Shown piece by piece: positions 11,778 through 22,300 of a stretch of DNA of 64,000 nucleotides. Positions within the stretch are counted from its first letter, which is position 1. Every line of letters begins with the position of its first letter. The stretch spans positions 620,001 through 684,000 of the forward strand of contig QJNS01000752.1 in NCBI GenBank assembly GCA_004154925.1, read 5' to 3'. A model generated the notes under the pieces. That model did not search any database. It was not told the origin of the DNA and saw only the letters and a list, made by a program, of their open reading frames with translations. A program made the translations under genes and the position numbers. The DNA is from Monosporascus cannonballus (taxonomy: Eukaryota > Ascomycota > Sordariomycetes > Xylariales).

Positions 11778-12194
11778 TCAGATTATTGAAAGCCTTGCCA
11801 TGATGTCTATGGCTTCATCAACAGCTGTGACGTCTCTCCCGTCTACATTCCTGCACCGAGCAAAGAAGTCGCATCTCCCAAGTCTGCAAACATAATGCAA
11901 ACTCCTAGGGACTCGCTTGGCCCTCCCAGCCACTTGTCGTTTGCTCGCAAATCCACAATGACATTGTGGGTTTGTAGGGTCGTTGCCACGAGCATCAGCA
12001 AACACGAGAAATTTGTTGCAGGGTTCGCATTTGAAAAATGGACGTCCTGCATTGCCATTACGATTATATGCTCCAGTAATCCCCGGGGAACTAAGGGAGT
12101 TGCAGAGATAGCATCGCGGCCGGTCGGAAGTGATGTTCTGTTCGTATTAGAAAATAGATAACCCACATTAAGACCACGTAACACTTACTGCCAT
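11778..12194 (-). CDS. GRF-like zinc-ribbon protein, 121 aa, two exons
   Basis: Exon 1 is 12,189-12,194 (ATGGCA, only Met-Ala), the intron 12,138-12,188 and exon 2 11,778-12,137, ending TGA. The 51-bp intron has donor GTAAGT, a branch-like CTAAT and acceptor CAG, and ATG has A at -3. A stop in the reading frame just upstream of exon 2 makes the splice necessary. The protein shows two zinc-ribbon-like units: CYLC near residues 11-14 with GRPFFKCEPC (about 33-42), then QCHCGF (about 63-68) followed by GRAKRVPRSLHYVCRLGRCDFF. The second unit fits the GRF zinc-finger layout (CxCG, Gly/Arg, F/Y-x-C, C-x-F-F). GRF fingers bind single-stranded nucleic acid in topoisomerases and nucleases; here only the finger exists, so nucleic-acid binding is an inference. 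No RIP-type stops occur. Its divergent neighbour is the MYND gene 1.5 kb away. Confidence 0.82.
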
Positions 12195-13051
12195 AATTAC
12201 GCCAACGGAGGATCCTCAGGTGCTTTTCAGTTCAATCAAAAACTGAGCGATATTTTCGAGATGAAGCTGTGCGCGTGTAGGACCACCAAAGATGGATACC
12301 TTTCGGTCGGACCAGTGCGATATAAATCGACCAGTTGAATGCGAATGATCTGACTGGCTTTCAGGACCAAGACATCGTGGGTACGGGCCACTGCATCGTC
12401 GAAGCCCCTAGAATTTGCTATCGTGGTCGGAGACGGTTGGCACTTATTTTGATTGGCTAAGCTTGGGAGCTTCGTTTCCAAACGTATCTTAACTGACGCC
12501 ATCGAGGAATCATGGATGCCGCAAACCGCGCAAGGCATTGAAGCCCAGGGATATAATGCCTATCATTCTCTGACATAAAGAGTCACCACCTATGCTAACC
12601 GTCAAAGGCATACGCTGGCTAATATTGGCCTAATCATATACTGTGGCTTCCGTTTAGAATCGTGAATCCAAGATAAGCAAGCAAGCAAGGCATCGCAGCT
12701 GGGTCGGGCCAAAGTCGTTGATATCATAATTCCACACGCTCTCGATTCCCCAGCTAGGTGATTAGAATCGTGGACCAACAGATAATCAGTAGACGCGTGT
12801 CGGGGGGTGCGGGCGGGAAAAGGCATCTGTCATGACGGCACCCTGGAAGCTCACCGTTTGGTCACATCCCATTTTCGGAAGAAGTGGCGCGAGTTGGCCC
12901 ACTCTGCCTCACCTCATAATAGGAGTTGGCATTCGAGGCGAGCGCTGCTACGCATTTGACTCTCGGCGGTAGGTGTCGTTCCCGCTGATGAATGTCTCCG
13001 AAATCGTGTCATGGGTCGAGAGCGTTTGACCAAGGGACATCCTCACCTGAC
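12195..13051. other. Intergenic sequence upstream of the GRF gene
   Basis: Base composition is normal. Open frames of 74-100 codons on the minus strand (12,236-12,538 and 12,602-12,826) show no recognised motif, no supporting splice pattern and ordinary amino-acid noise. They are not called as genes. The stretch should contain the GRF promoter, but no clear TATA box was seen. Confidence 0.5.
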
Positions 13052-13423
13052 TCATCGACGGATGTGTCGGAGTCGGGACGACGCGTATGGCGAGGATGAG
13101 TTGTGATTCTGTGCCGTAATAGTCTTCCGGCTGCTAACATCCGTTATTGCGTTTGCTGAGAGGTTAGTGTCGAAAACCAAACCTTCAACCAAGGAAGACG
13201 TGTCCGCTGCGTCAGGCCGAGCCACTTCGCGTTGGCCCGCCCTGATGGCCTCGTCTCTCTGCAACTTGGCCCAATCCCGTGCATTCTGATACGCCGCGGT
13301 TCCGGTTCAGAAGGTGTCCAGGTCACCGGTTAAAGCGTAGGCCTTGGCCTGTATCACGACATATTCAAGGCGTGTTCCAAGGTCTGTTATCGGCCCGACG
13401 AGGTGGCTGATGTCCAAGCACGG
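13052..13423 (-). pseudogene. Decayed gene fragment, minus strand, family not recognised
   Basis: One minus-strand frame reads about 120 codons, interrupted by a single TGA at 13,307-13,309. The part before the stop contains GPITDLGTRLEYVVIQAKAY and the part after it YQNARDWAKLQRDEAIRAGQ, which look protein-like (helical, charged). The final 70 residues are open to 13,052. At its start the frame follows TTATAG, which could be a splice acceptor, so an upstream exon may exist. The single in-frame stop could be a real mutation or a missed intron. It is not RIP-like saturation, since base composition is normal. I do not know the family. It may be the relic of a third gene of the island. Confidence 0.4.
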
Positions 13424-13644
13424 CTATAAACATAACTATTTCGTTTGCACTAGAGTGGGTCTTCGTTTGAGTTGACTGGGTCTGGAAACTCGTAGACAAT
13501 TCCAATACGCGCAATATTATGGTTTGTGTTTGAATCTCTTTTTGGCAGCAAACAAGGACGATGAACATAAGTAGTTAGGTTAGAAGCCTTTCCCACCTAC
13601 TTTGGTCATCACCATACCAGCACCATCCACCAAGTAGTGGCAAT

Positions 13645-13652
13645 CATATAAG
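13645..13652 (+). promoter_or_regulatory. TATA-like element upstream of the MYND/DUF4470 gene
   Basis: CATATAAG lies 41 bp upstream of the chosen ATG, in a pyrimidine-rich leader. The short distance would place the transcript start very near the ATG, so this is a weak call. Confidence 0.3.
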
Positions 13653-13692
13653 CACATTATTTCCACTATTTCACCAATTCTGGGGGGTGGAG

Positions 13693-15796
13693 ATGTCTAA
13701 CAATATGGATGCTCTCGATGGTGGGATGCAGAACCTCACCGTCGGCTCGAAGCCATCGTGCGCTAACGATTCGGAGACCGCTACGCCCTGCAAGAACTTT
13801 GGCTCTCTGGCTTGTAAAGATTGCCTTATGGTTACGGTCGGTACTCATTCAAACTATACGGCTGAACAAGGCCCCAAAACCCGTATTAGTGAAGCTAATA
13901 TATCTTACAAGGACAGTATTGTAGCAAGCATTGCCAAATGGCCCATTGGCCAATTCATCGCAAGGACTGCAGGTCCCCGCTTATGAAGAAGACCTGGGAG
14001 CCTTCATGGGTGACTCAGAACAGGACGCCAGCCTTCGTCGATGACGAATCTTCGCACATTGTGTTCGGAACACGAAAGTATTTGTGGGGAAACACCCCAG
14101 CCTTTGACATGATCAGACTGAGTCAAAACGAAGGGGTCGATTTTCAAGGACCAGTCCACATGCTATTTGCGGGTAAGAAACTCCTTCGTCTCCTTGGTCC
14201 ATCCATGCACTATTTGGGTCTTGTACTAATGACCTACCCAAGCATCGGGAGATATGCGAAATGCCGTCCTATCGGTTGCGAGCCTCCCTCCGACCTACCG
14301 CGGTCCCCTTAGCATAGTCATCAACGACAGAGAAATCGACATCGTGGCTCGTAACGTGATACTCCTCTTGATATTCTTCGTTGAGGAGAACCCTACTGTG
14401 GCTGCTGAGTACGTGCTGCACGTTTGGTACTCGGCCTTGATTACAGCGCCGTGCAGCAGCATGCTCCGTGACAAGCTCAAGCCAATGGTTGAATATGTAT
14501 GCAACAAAATTGCACAGAAGCCTGGCTCGGCCCTCTTGGGCAAGACGTGGAAATTCGGAGAGAGCTCTATTCGGCTGGTTCTTACTCGGAACAACTGGTT
14601 CTCTCTCCTCTCATACTTCGACGTCCCCCAGGGCCTGGCCAAGGATGCTGCTCAGTACTTGCGCCAAATGGTCGTGTCTGCTCCGGAGAGGGTCGACTAT
14701 GTCGAAAGGGAAATGTGCACCAAGTCTCCATCCGCCAGATTGGGCATCGCCAAATTCCGCGGTGACGGTATCCTGCTGCCCTTTGGCCAACCTCGCGGGG
14801 CATTTGCAATTCCGAACCCGTGCGCTTGTCCGTCATTATGTATTGAATGTAGCTGACGCTAATGGCCCACCCAGGACATTGTTCCATTCGCCTCATGAAT
14901 GGCCCATGATGGATGATGCTGATCCCACATCTGGGTGGTCAATGAAGTCATTTCTGGAATCTGACGTAGGTCCGGCAAAGAACGATGTATACGGTAAGCT
15001 GTACCACTACCTGAAGCATCTATTCGCAGATTTTCACGGCCGGTTGCGTTCTATGCCTGTGACATTCGATCTTCTGCACGTTGACGCGCGGCTTCTGCCC
15101 GGCGCCCTCGTCGGACAGCATTTTGATCGCATTGATGTGAGTGTCCTTTTTATATGCATTGACAGGCAGGCTAACCCCCTAAGGTAAGCAACATCTGCGA
15201 CATGGGCTACCTCGGCATCGACACCACTCTCAAGACCTTTGCTCCGCTCCTTCAACTCCCATCAGTTAATGAATATGCGACGCTTGTCACGCTTTTCATG
15301 AATGCGGTCGCTGAAATGAGAATGATGGCCGCCAGTACTCTACCCTTTATCGATTATCCATTTCGGGAAGACCATAGGGAACAAATGAAGAAAGTGTTGC
15401 AGTATATGCCAGAGCTAGGGCGCCGGGTCTCGCGGCCTTACGATCCTAGTGTCATCAAGCTTATCAGTGCGCTGAGTCTGGTTCATGACATGGATAAGAA
15501 TTTCAACAGGTGTGTCCTGAGATATGTTTCCACATTATACGCAATCGGCGGCTGATTTTGCATATTATAGGTACATGGAGGTGCATGAATTCGCAGGTGT
15601 GGCCTTGGGTGTTGGACTTCAGATGAAGGCCGCCCACACCATCATCGACGCGTGGCCGATGAAGCTCTCAGACGGCAGACCCACACCGAAGGCCAAGGAA
15701 GATTTTGCTCTCCTGCTTTCTTCATGCTACACCGGACAGGAGAGATTCGTGGAGTGGAAACTCACAGCTGAAGCTAGTGCTGAGGATGTGGATTAG
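13693..15796 (+). CDS. MYND zinc-finger / DUF4470 protein, 596 aa, six exons
   Basis: Exons: 13,693-13,836; 13,917-14,172; 14,243-14,819; 14,875-15,136; 15,184-15,509; 15,571-15,796 (TAG). They sum to 1,791 nt. Introns are 47-80 bp; donors 2 and 4 are strong (GTAAGA, GTGAGT) and branch-like CTAAT, CTAAC or CTGAT lie before the acceptors. The MYND finger occupies about residues 23-66: CKDC (41-44), YCSKHCQ (49-55) and HWPIHRKDC (58-66). The usual first CxxC is not obvious; C23 and C33 are candidates. DUF4470 spans about 98-200, with YLWGNTPAFD and ASGDMRN. Conserved blocks such as LGKTWKFG and DVYGKLYHYL follow to the end, as in the large fungal family of this architecture. MYND fingers bind proline-rich peptides in other proteins; the role here is unknown. 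Intron 1 is uncertain: its donor GTCGGT is weak, and 13,841-13,911 (donor GTACTC) also keeps the frame but adds three residues before YCSK. No RIP-type stops occur. Confidence 0.9.
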
Positions 15797-16258
15797 TGAA
15801 AACCTTCACTTGCTTATCGGTTCGAAGACATTATCTGGATTTGGAACAGTATAAAATCCATTCAAAGTAGGCTCGACTTGTATATCTGAACGGCATGGTC
15901 TTGTCCCAGGATTAAGGGGGTGGAGTGGAATGAGCCTGGATGGGGAGCCTGGAAATGGCCATCTGATGTCCTGTCGGATACAGTGGATTAAGGTCGGAAG
16001 GAATCGGGCCGTACGTCGAGCTAATGGGTGGAGGTCATAAGGGTAACAGCTGATTTGCATGAAGGATTAATTCCCTTCAGCTCTAAAAAAGACAGTTGGC
16101 TATTATTATCATCAGAATCGACATATGGATAAAGTTCTAAACGAGGGTACTTAATTTGCCTGGTTTCAGATTATTTAACAGTTATGAGCCCGGATTTCGA
16201 CGTTTTTTTAAACTTATTATATATGTTCTTAGAAACCTTTTTTGCTATTAGCGAATTG
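15797..16258. other. 3' flank of the MYND gene and edge of the gene island
   Basis: Composition stays ordinary to about 16,140, then turns AT-rich over the last 120 bp before the retrotransposon. An 84-codon minus-strand frame (15,806-16,060) has no recognised feature and is not called. The final bases TGTTACG (16,257-16,263) are the start of a second copy of the 124-bp mini-element. Confidence 0.5.
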
Positions 16259-16263
16259 TTACG

Positions 16264-16394
16264 TGTTACAACCTAACGGGTTACGTCCTCCAGAAACGGT
16301 CCTCGGCAAAGATAAGCCCAAAAAAAAAAGACAGTGGGTCAAGTCACGTAATGGATCACCAACTTACTGGTAATGAGCCAGTAAGCCGGATCAC
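16264..16394 (+). repeat. 5' LTR of the 33-kb nested element, left part
   Basis: This is the first 131 bp of the LTR, ending in CGGATCAC, the 8-bp site duplicated by TIR copy 2. The LTR resumes at 25,175 and ends GTTATA at 25,396, giving about 353 bp in all. The left part is little mutated and the right part heavily mutated. Confidence 0.88.
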
Positions 16395-19300
16395 TTACCT
16401 CAGCTAGCTCAGGCCTCCCTGGCTCGTTTTCCCACTTTTTTCAAAGTCACTCAAGTAACGCTTCATAACGCTAAATATTAACTAATCAAATCCCAAATCC
16501 CCGTAACAAGTTAATAAGGCCTAAATTGTAATTATGCGAAAAAAGGTTCCGTTTTGTGAATTTATTTTTTAAAAAAGCCAAAAATCGAAATAACTTAATA
16601 ATAATATATGTTTATAACTATATATATATATATATATATAATTATCTTAATTATGGTTTATTATTAATATTACGATAATTTTAATTAAAATCAGTTTATT
16701 ATTTTTAAACCTTAACGTATTTAATAATTATAACCTAATTTCGTAACGTTATTATATTTTTTTTAAAAAAATATAATAAATTCGAATTTTTCCAGTTTTA
16801 CTGTGCAAACTTAAAAAAAAAAATAAGATATAGATCTACGCATTTTAGCATTTTGGCAAAAGCAATAAATAAATACGGAATTCGAAAATTTTATTCGTAA
16901 TAAAATTTTATATAACGATAATCGAATAATTAATTTAACGGTTAAAATTAAACGTTTAAATAACGTATTAATAAATTACAAAATAAATTAATAATATACG
17001 AAAATTAATAAAAATTTATAATTTTTATTAACAACGACCTTATTTTTCGTAAATATTATAATATATTATACGAGGAATTTGTAATTTTCGCAAAAAAGTT
17101 TAAATTTTACTACCTATTCGAAAAAATATTATTCAAAATTAAAATAATTTACATTATTTTGGACGAAAATTAACGTTTTGCAAAAACGTTTACTTTTAAT
17201 TAATTTAAACCTTTAAATAAAGTCATTATATATTTAAGGAAAAAAAGATAATTATATAATATAAAACGGAAAATAAAACAGTTTCGTAATATTAATAATC
17301 CGGATATTTTCATATAATTTTTATTATTATTTTAATTATTATAATTAAAATAATTTCCAAAATTAATAATAATTATTTGCCTTATTTATTAAATAGGTTT
17401 TTATTATTTGCGGATTTATTGCGAAATAATATTAATATATTAAAAAGGTGAAATATTAGCGAAACTGATTTTATATTAAATAAAAATGTAATTCGGTTAA
17501 TAAAAGAAATTAAAATAACCGTATAAAATCCTTTATAATAATATAAATTTAATTCAAATAAGGTATATTTTATAACTAGGTATAATAAAATAATATTGTA
17601 TTTAAATAAAATAATTTAATATTTAATATTATATTCGTCATATAATATTTCGATACGATATAGTTATATAAAATATTATTATTATTATAATGTATTATTA
17701 TAATCGTATTTCTTAAAAAAATAAAATGATTTATATTTTAACCTAATTAATAGTATAAAATATAATAATTTTATGAAATATTATAATATTATTTAATGTC
17801 GCTTAATACTTTTTATTAATTCGTAATTAATATTATTCGGATTTCTTTAATTTTTATTAATACGTTTTATAAATATAATAAATAAACCTTCGTTAATTTT
17901 TTTAAATTAAAATATATATTTTATAATAAATATCATTTTATTTTAATAAGCATAATCAAAGAAAATAAAGGCATTATCGTCGGTAACTACAACGTTTATC
18001 GAAAACTTTTTTAAAAAATATATAAATTTAAAAACAAAATAATTTTACTGGGTTTCGGAATATTTTAACATAATTTGTAGAAATTAAAAAATAATTAGGT
18101 ATATTCGGAAAATATAAGTTAAATAAGCCAAAACAATTAATTTATGCGATAAAACCAAATCAGCTTTTTTTTTCTTATTTTGTTTTATATATAAATAAAT
18201 TCTCTATTTATATTTTTATATCTTTATTGGCCCGATAATATAATTAGGATATATAAAATATAAATAATTTTAAAATCGAAGCTTTAATTTTTCAATAAAA
18301 TAACGTAATTACATTAAAAATCGTCAAGATTTTGCTTTTGTAAACTTTTTTTTTATATATATACTTTTTATATATTTACGTTATATTTATAGAAAATACG
18401 CGCTCGATACGAATTACTTATAATAAAAATATTTAACATTTATAAAGCTTTTCGGAATATTTTTATCGAAACTTTTCTTTCGAAAACCGATCTTATCGAA
18501 TTTACAAAATATATATATTTTTAGTTACTCGTCGTCAAATTTAAATTTATCGCGCATAAAATAGTTTTATGTATTTTGATTAGGTTAAATACATAAAAGA
18601 AATATTATGGGGTTTTAATTAAGATATATTAATAAATAACGGTTTTTCCGACGAAAATATTTTGTTATTATTTATTAATAATAGGTTATTTTGTAATATA
18701 AATAATTTAATAAATATTTCGTAAAAAGTTCTTTAATTTAAAAATATAATTTAATTATTTTTTTTTAAAATAATACGGGTTTAATTAAAACATACCGAAA
18801 AAAGCCTTTTTATTGGATAATTATAAGGCCAAAAATATTTTTAATATCTTAAAAAGTTTATAAAACGATAATCTTTTAACCTTATTAACCGTAATAATTA
18901 ATTATTAATAAATATTATTTTTATTAATAGGAAATTGCCAAATTATTACCGTTTTTTTTAAAAAAACCTAAGTTTATTTATATTTTTCGTATATTATACG
19001 ATATAACGACGTTAATTATATCAAGTAATTAATATTAATGTTATTATTTTTACATAAGGTTAATTAATTTAATTTTAATATTAAATTTAATTCTGGTAAA
19101 ACTTCAAAAAAAACATTTAATTAAAAAGGCGAATATTATAATTTTTAGTTTGCTAGCGAAATCCGCCGGTTAAAAAAATATATATAATATTACTATTATT
19201 TTTTTCCGAAATTCGGTTTTAATTACATTTCGTATATCCTCGTAATGCGAATTTTATAACCGTTATATTTTTTTGCAAAATAAATGTTATATTATTCGGG

Positions 19301-22300
19301 ATTTTGGAAACGAAATTTTCGAATACGTTTAATTTTTCTTTCGGTATTTTTAATTTTTTAAGGAATATTTATTTTTGGATGAAATGGAATAATTAAGAAT
19401 TCGAAAATATTCTGGCCGTAAGCCGTAAAATTATAAAAGTTAAGTTTGTCGATTTTAATAATACCGTATTTATTATTAAGGATATAAATAAGTTTAATTA
19501 GCTGAATACTGCAAAAAACGAAAATCAATTTATAAATAATTTTAATATAATTATCCGAAAAACTTTTAATATTAACTTCTTTAATAATAATTTGGTTTAA
19601 AATAATTATAATATCCTATATACGGAAAAAAACTATAATTTTATAATACGAATTATCGATAATTTAATTAATAACTTTAATTAAGGTACATTATTATTGT
19701 TATCGTTATTATCGGGTAAGGAAAATAATTATATATAAAATAAAGTCAAATTACTAATATAACTTATTATTTTTTTATTATTTTATAATATATTTTTATA
19801 TAAACGATATAATATTTATATTATAAAATTAATATTAATATAATTATATTATTTACGTAATTGAAATTACTTAATTTCGCAATAGTTTTATATATTATTA
19901 TAATTATTGAGTTATTATATTAACGGAACTTATATACCTTTAATAATTGAATTACAAATAAAGAATTTAATATTTTACGGTGCGGTACGTAATATAATTA
20001 GTAATAAAATTAATAAAATTATTTAAATTTAAAATGCATATAATTCTAATTCATCATATTCCGTGTAAATATTTTGTTTTTCGTAATATTAAATAAAGTT
20101 ATTATATTATTTATAATTAAATATAACGTATAATTTCGAATTAATCCGTATTTTCTACTTATAATTTATTTATTAAATAATAGTTTTAAGTATTTTTTTA
20201 TTGTTGTTTCTTATTTTATGTTTTTTATGCTTTATTATAACTTATATATTAATAATTCCATTTACGTTTTTGGATCCTAAAATCTTATTTACTTTAAATA
20301 TAATATTTATATTTAATGTTTTAAAAATATTTTATATGAATTATATAATAATACTAAATATTTAAAAATTATATATAAATATTTTTCGCCGCGTTTTTAT
20401 ACATAATTTATATATGTATTACCCGTATAATTCCGTAAATTATAATATTTATAAAATAATTATATAATATATATTTCTTAATTAAACGCCTCGGCCCATA
20501 AATTATAAATCTTTTTATATTATTTATATAGTATGTTTTATTAAATTTCGGAAAACGTAATTAATCGAAAATTCGTAATTATTTTAATTATTTAATAATT
20601 TATAAAAGTGGTATAATCCGTTATAATATAAATTTTATCTCATTAATTATTAATACAGAAAATATTTTAAATGATATTATCAATATTTAATATTTATATA
20701 AATATTATATTTTTCCGTTATAAAAATGTTTATTTATAATATATGATTTTTATAATACTACCGAATTAATAAATTTTTATTGTTCGTAATATATATTTAA
20801 TTAAAATATATTCGCATTAATATTAAAATATAAAACACTGAATTTCTTTTAATGTTTCGCCAGATTAATTTAATTTTATAAAATATGTTTAATTTTTGAT
20901 ATTAATTATATATAATATAAATTTTCCGTAAAACATATTTTATATAGTTAAATAATTAAATATTATATAATTAGTATAAAAATATTTTAATTGGGATTAT
21001 ATTATCGGTTTCTCCTTATTATAACTTATTTTAACACTTATTCCGGCCCTTTTTTTGTCTGAAATTTTATTATCCGTCTTCAAGGTTATTTTGTAAAAGT
21101 AAGTTATTTTTCGGAAATAAGTTATTTTTCGGGAGCACATTATTTTTCGGGAATATTATTAATGAATTTAATTTCTTTAGCTGGGTTGATAAGGTTGTTT
21201 AAATTTATTCGGAATATATTATTAAAAGATATAATAAAAATTACTTTTATTATAACGGTAAAAGATTTATTTATTTTTTATAATATTCTAAAATATAAAG
21301 AAATGTATATTATAATACAGATTTCGGATATTAAGTAAAAGGAAAATTAATTAACAATTATTATATTAAAAATAACGTGATTTTATATATTAAAATATAA
21401 AATGTAATTGGACATATAAGAAATTATAATTAAATTAAAAATATTAATTGTATATTAAATAATTATAATATTTATATTAAATATTGTATAATTAAATATA
21501 GATATTATATAATTTTATATAATTATTAGGTTTTTTCTGTATATATTATTATTTTATTATTAAACAAATAACGCTAATTCTTGTATTTATATTTAATAAC
21601 TTATACAAATTTAATAATTTACATATATTTTAATTTCAATTATATATATTGTTTTAAAAAAAACTTTATAATTTTTTAATTATTTGTAAGTTTAAATTGT
21701 ATATTTTAAATTCTTATATATTTCTTAGTAATATTAAATTAAAATTAAATTCGTTTTTCGTTATCGACTTCAATTAAAATTAATTAATTTTTGTTTTTTA
21801 TTTTTTAACTTCATATATTAATTATTTTCTAATGTATTATTAATATTATTATTAAATAAATATTATTTATTTTTACCGCGAAATTTTTTAATTTCGATAA
21901 AAATTACTATTTTGATTTTTTAAACATATTTTATATAACATTAAGCTGCGGATTATGGTTTTTTAACGCCGCCGACAATTCCGGTAACAATATAAAAATA
22001 AATTAATTTTGTAAATATGGGTATAATAACGCAAATAAAAATAAAACATTAAAAATGTTTAAAAACAATAGAATTTGCGATAATATTATAAACAAAAATG
22101 GGAAATATATTTTTAATTACAATTATTTAATATATTACAAAATATATACATAAATATAAATATTATTATAACCGATATTACAAATTTAAATCGTAAAGAA
22201 ATATAAATTATATCGCGGTTTAGTATTTAAAATATTTAAATTACCGTTAAACTGTTAATTATTAATTTAAACCGAATAATTATACATATTATATTTTAAT

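Noticed and set aside
11895..12161. 88-codon plus-strand and 113-codon minus-strand frames over the GRF gene
   Set aside because: They are other-frame shadows of the spliced GRF-like gene, whose frame alone shows zinc-ribbon cysteines and valid splice sites.
12236..12538. 100-codon minus-strand frame starting MPCAVC as a gene
   Set aside because: No second zinc pair, no recognised domain and no splice extension; it lies in the likely promoter/5' leader of the GRF gene.
14295..14896. Minus-strand frames over the MYND/DUF4470 gene
   Set aside because: They are opposite-strand shadows of exon 3, which is firmly supported by family motifs and introns.
10995..16258. Secreted effector gene, as often found in AT-rich fungal regions
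   Set aside because: Neither island protein shows a signal peptide; both are zinc-binding, probably intracellular proteins.
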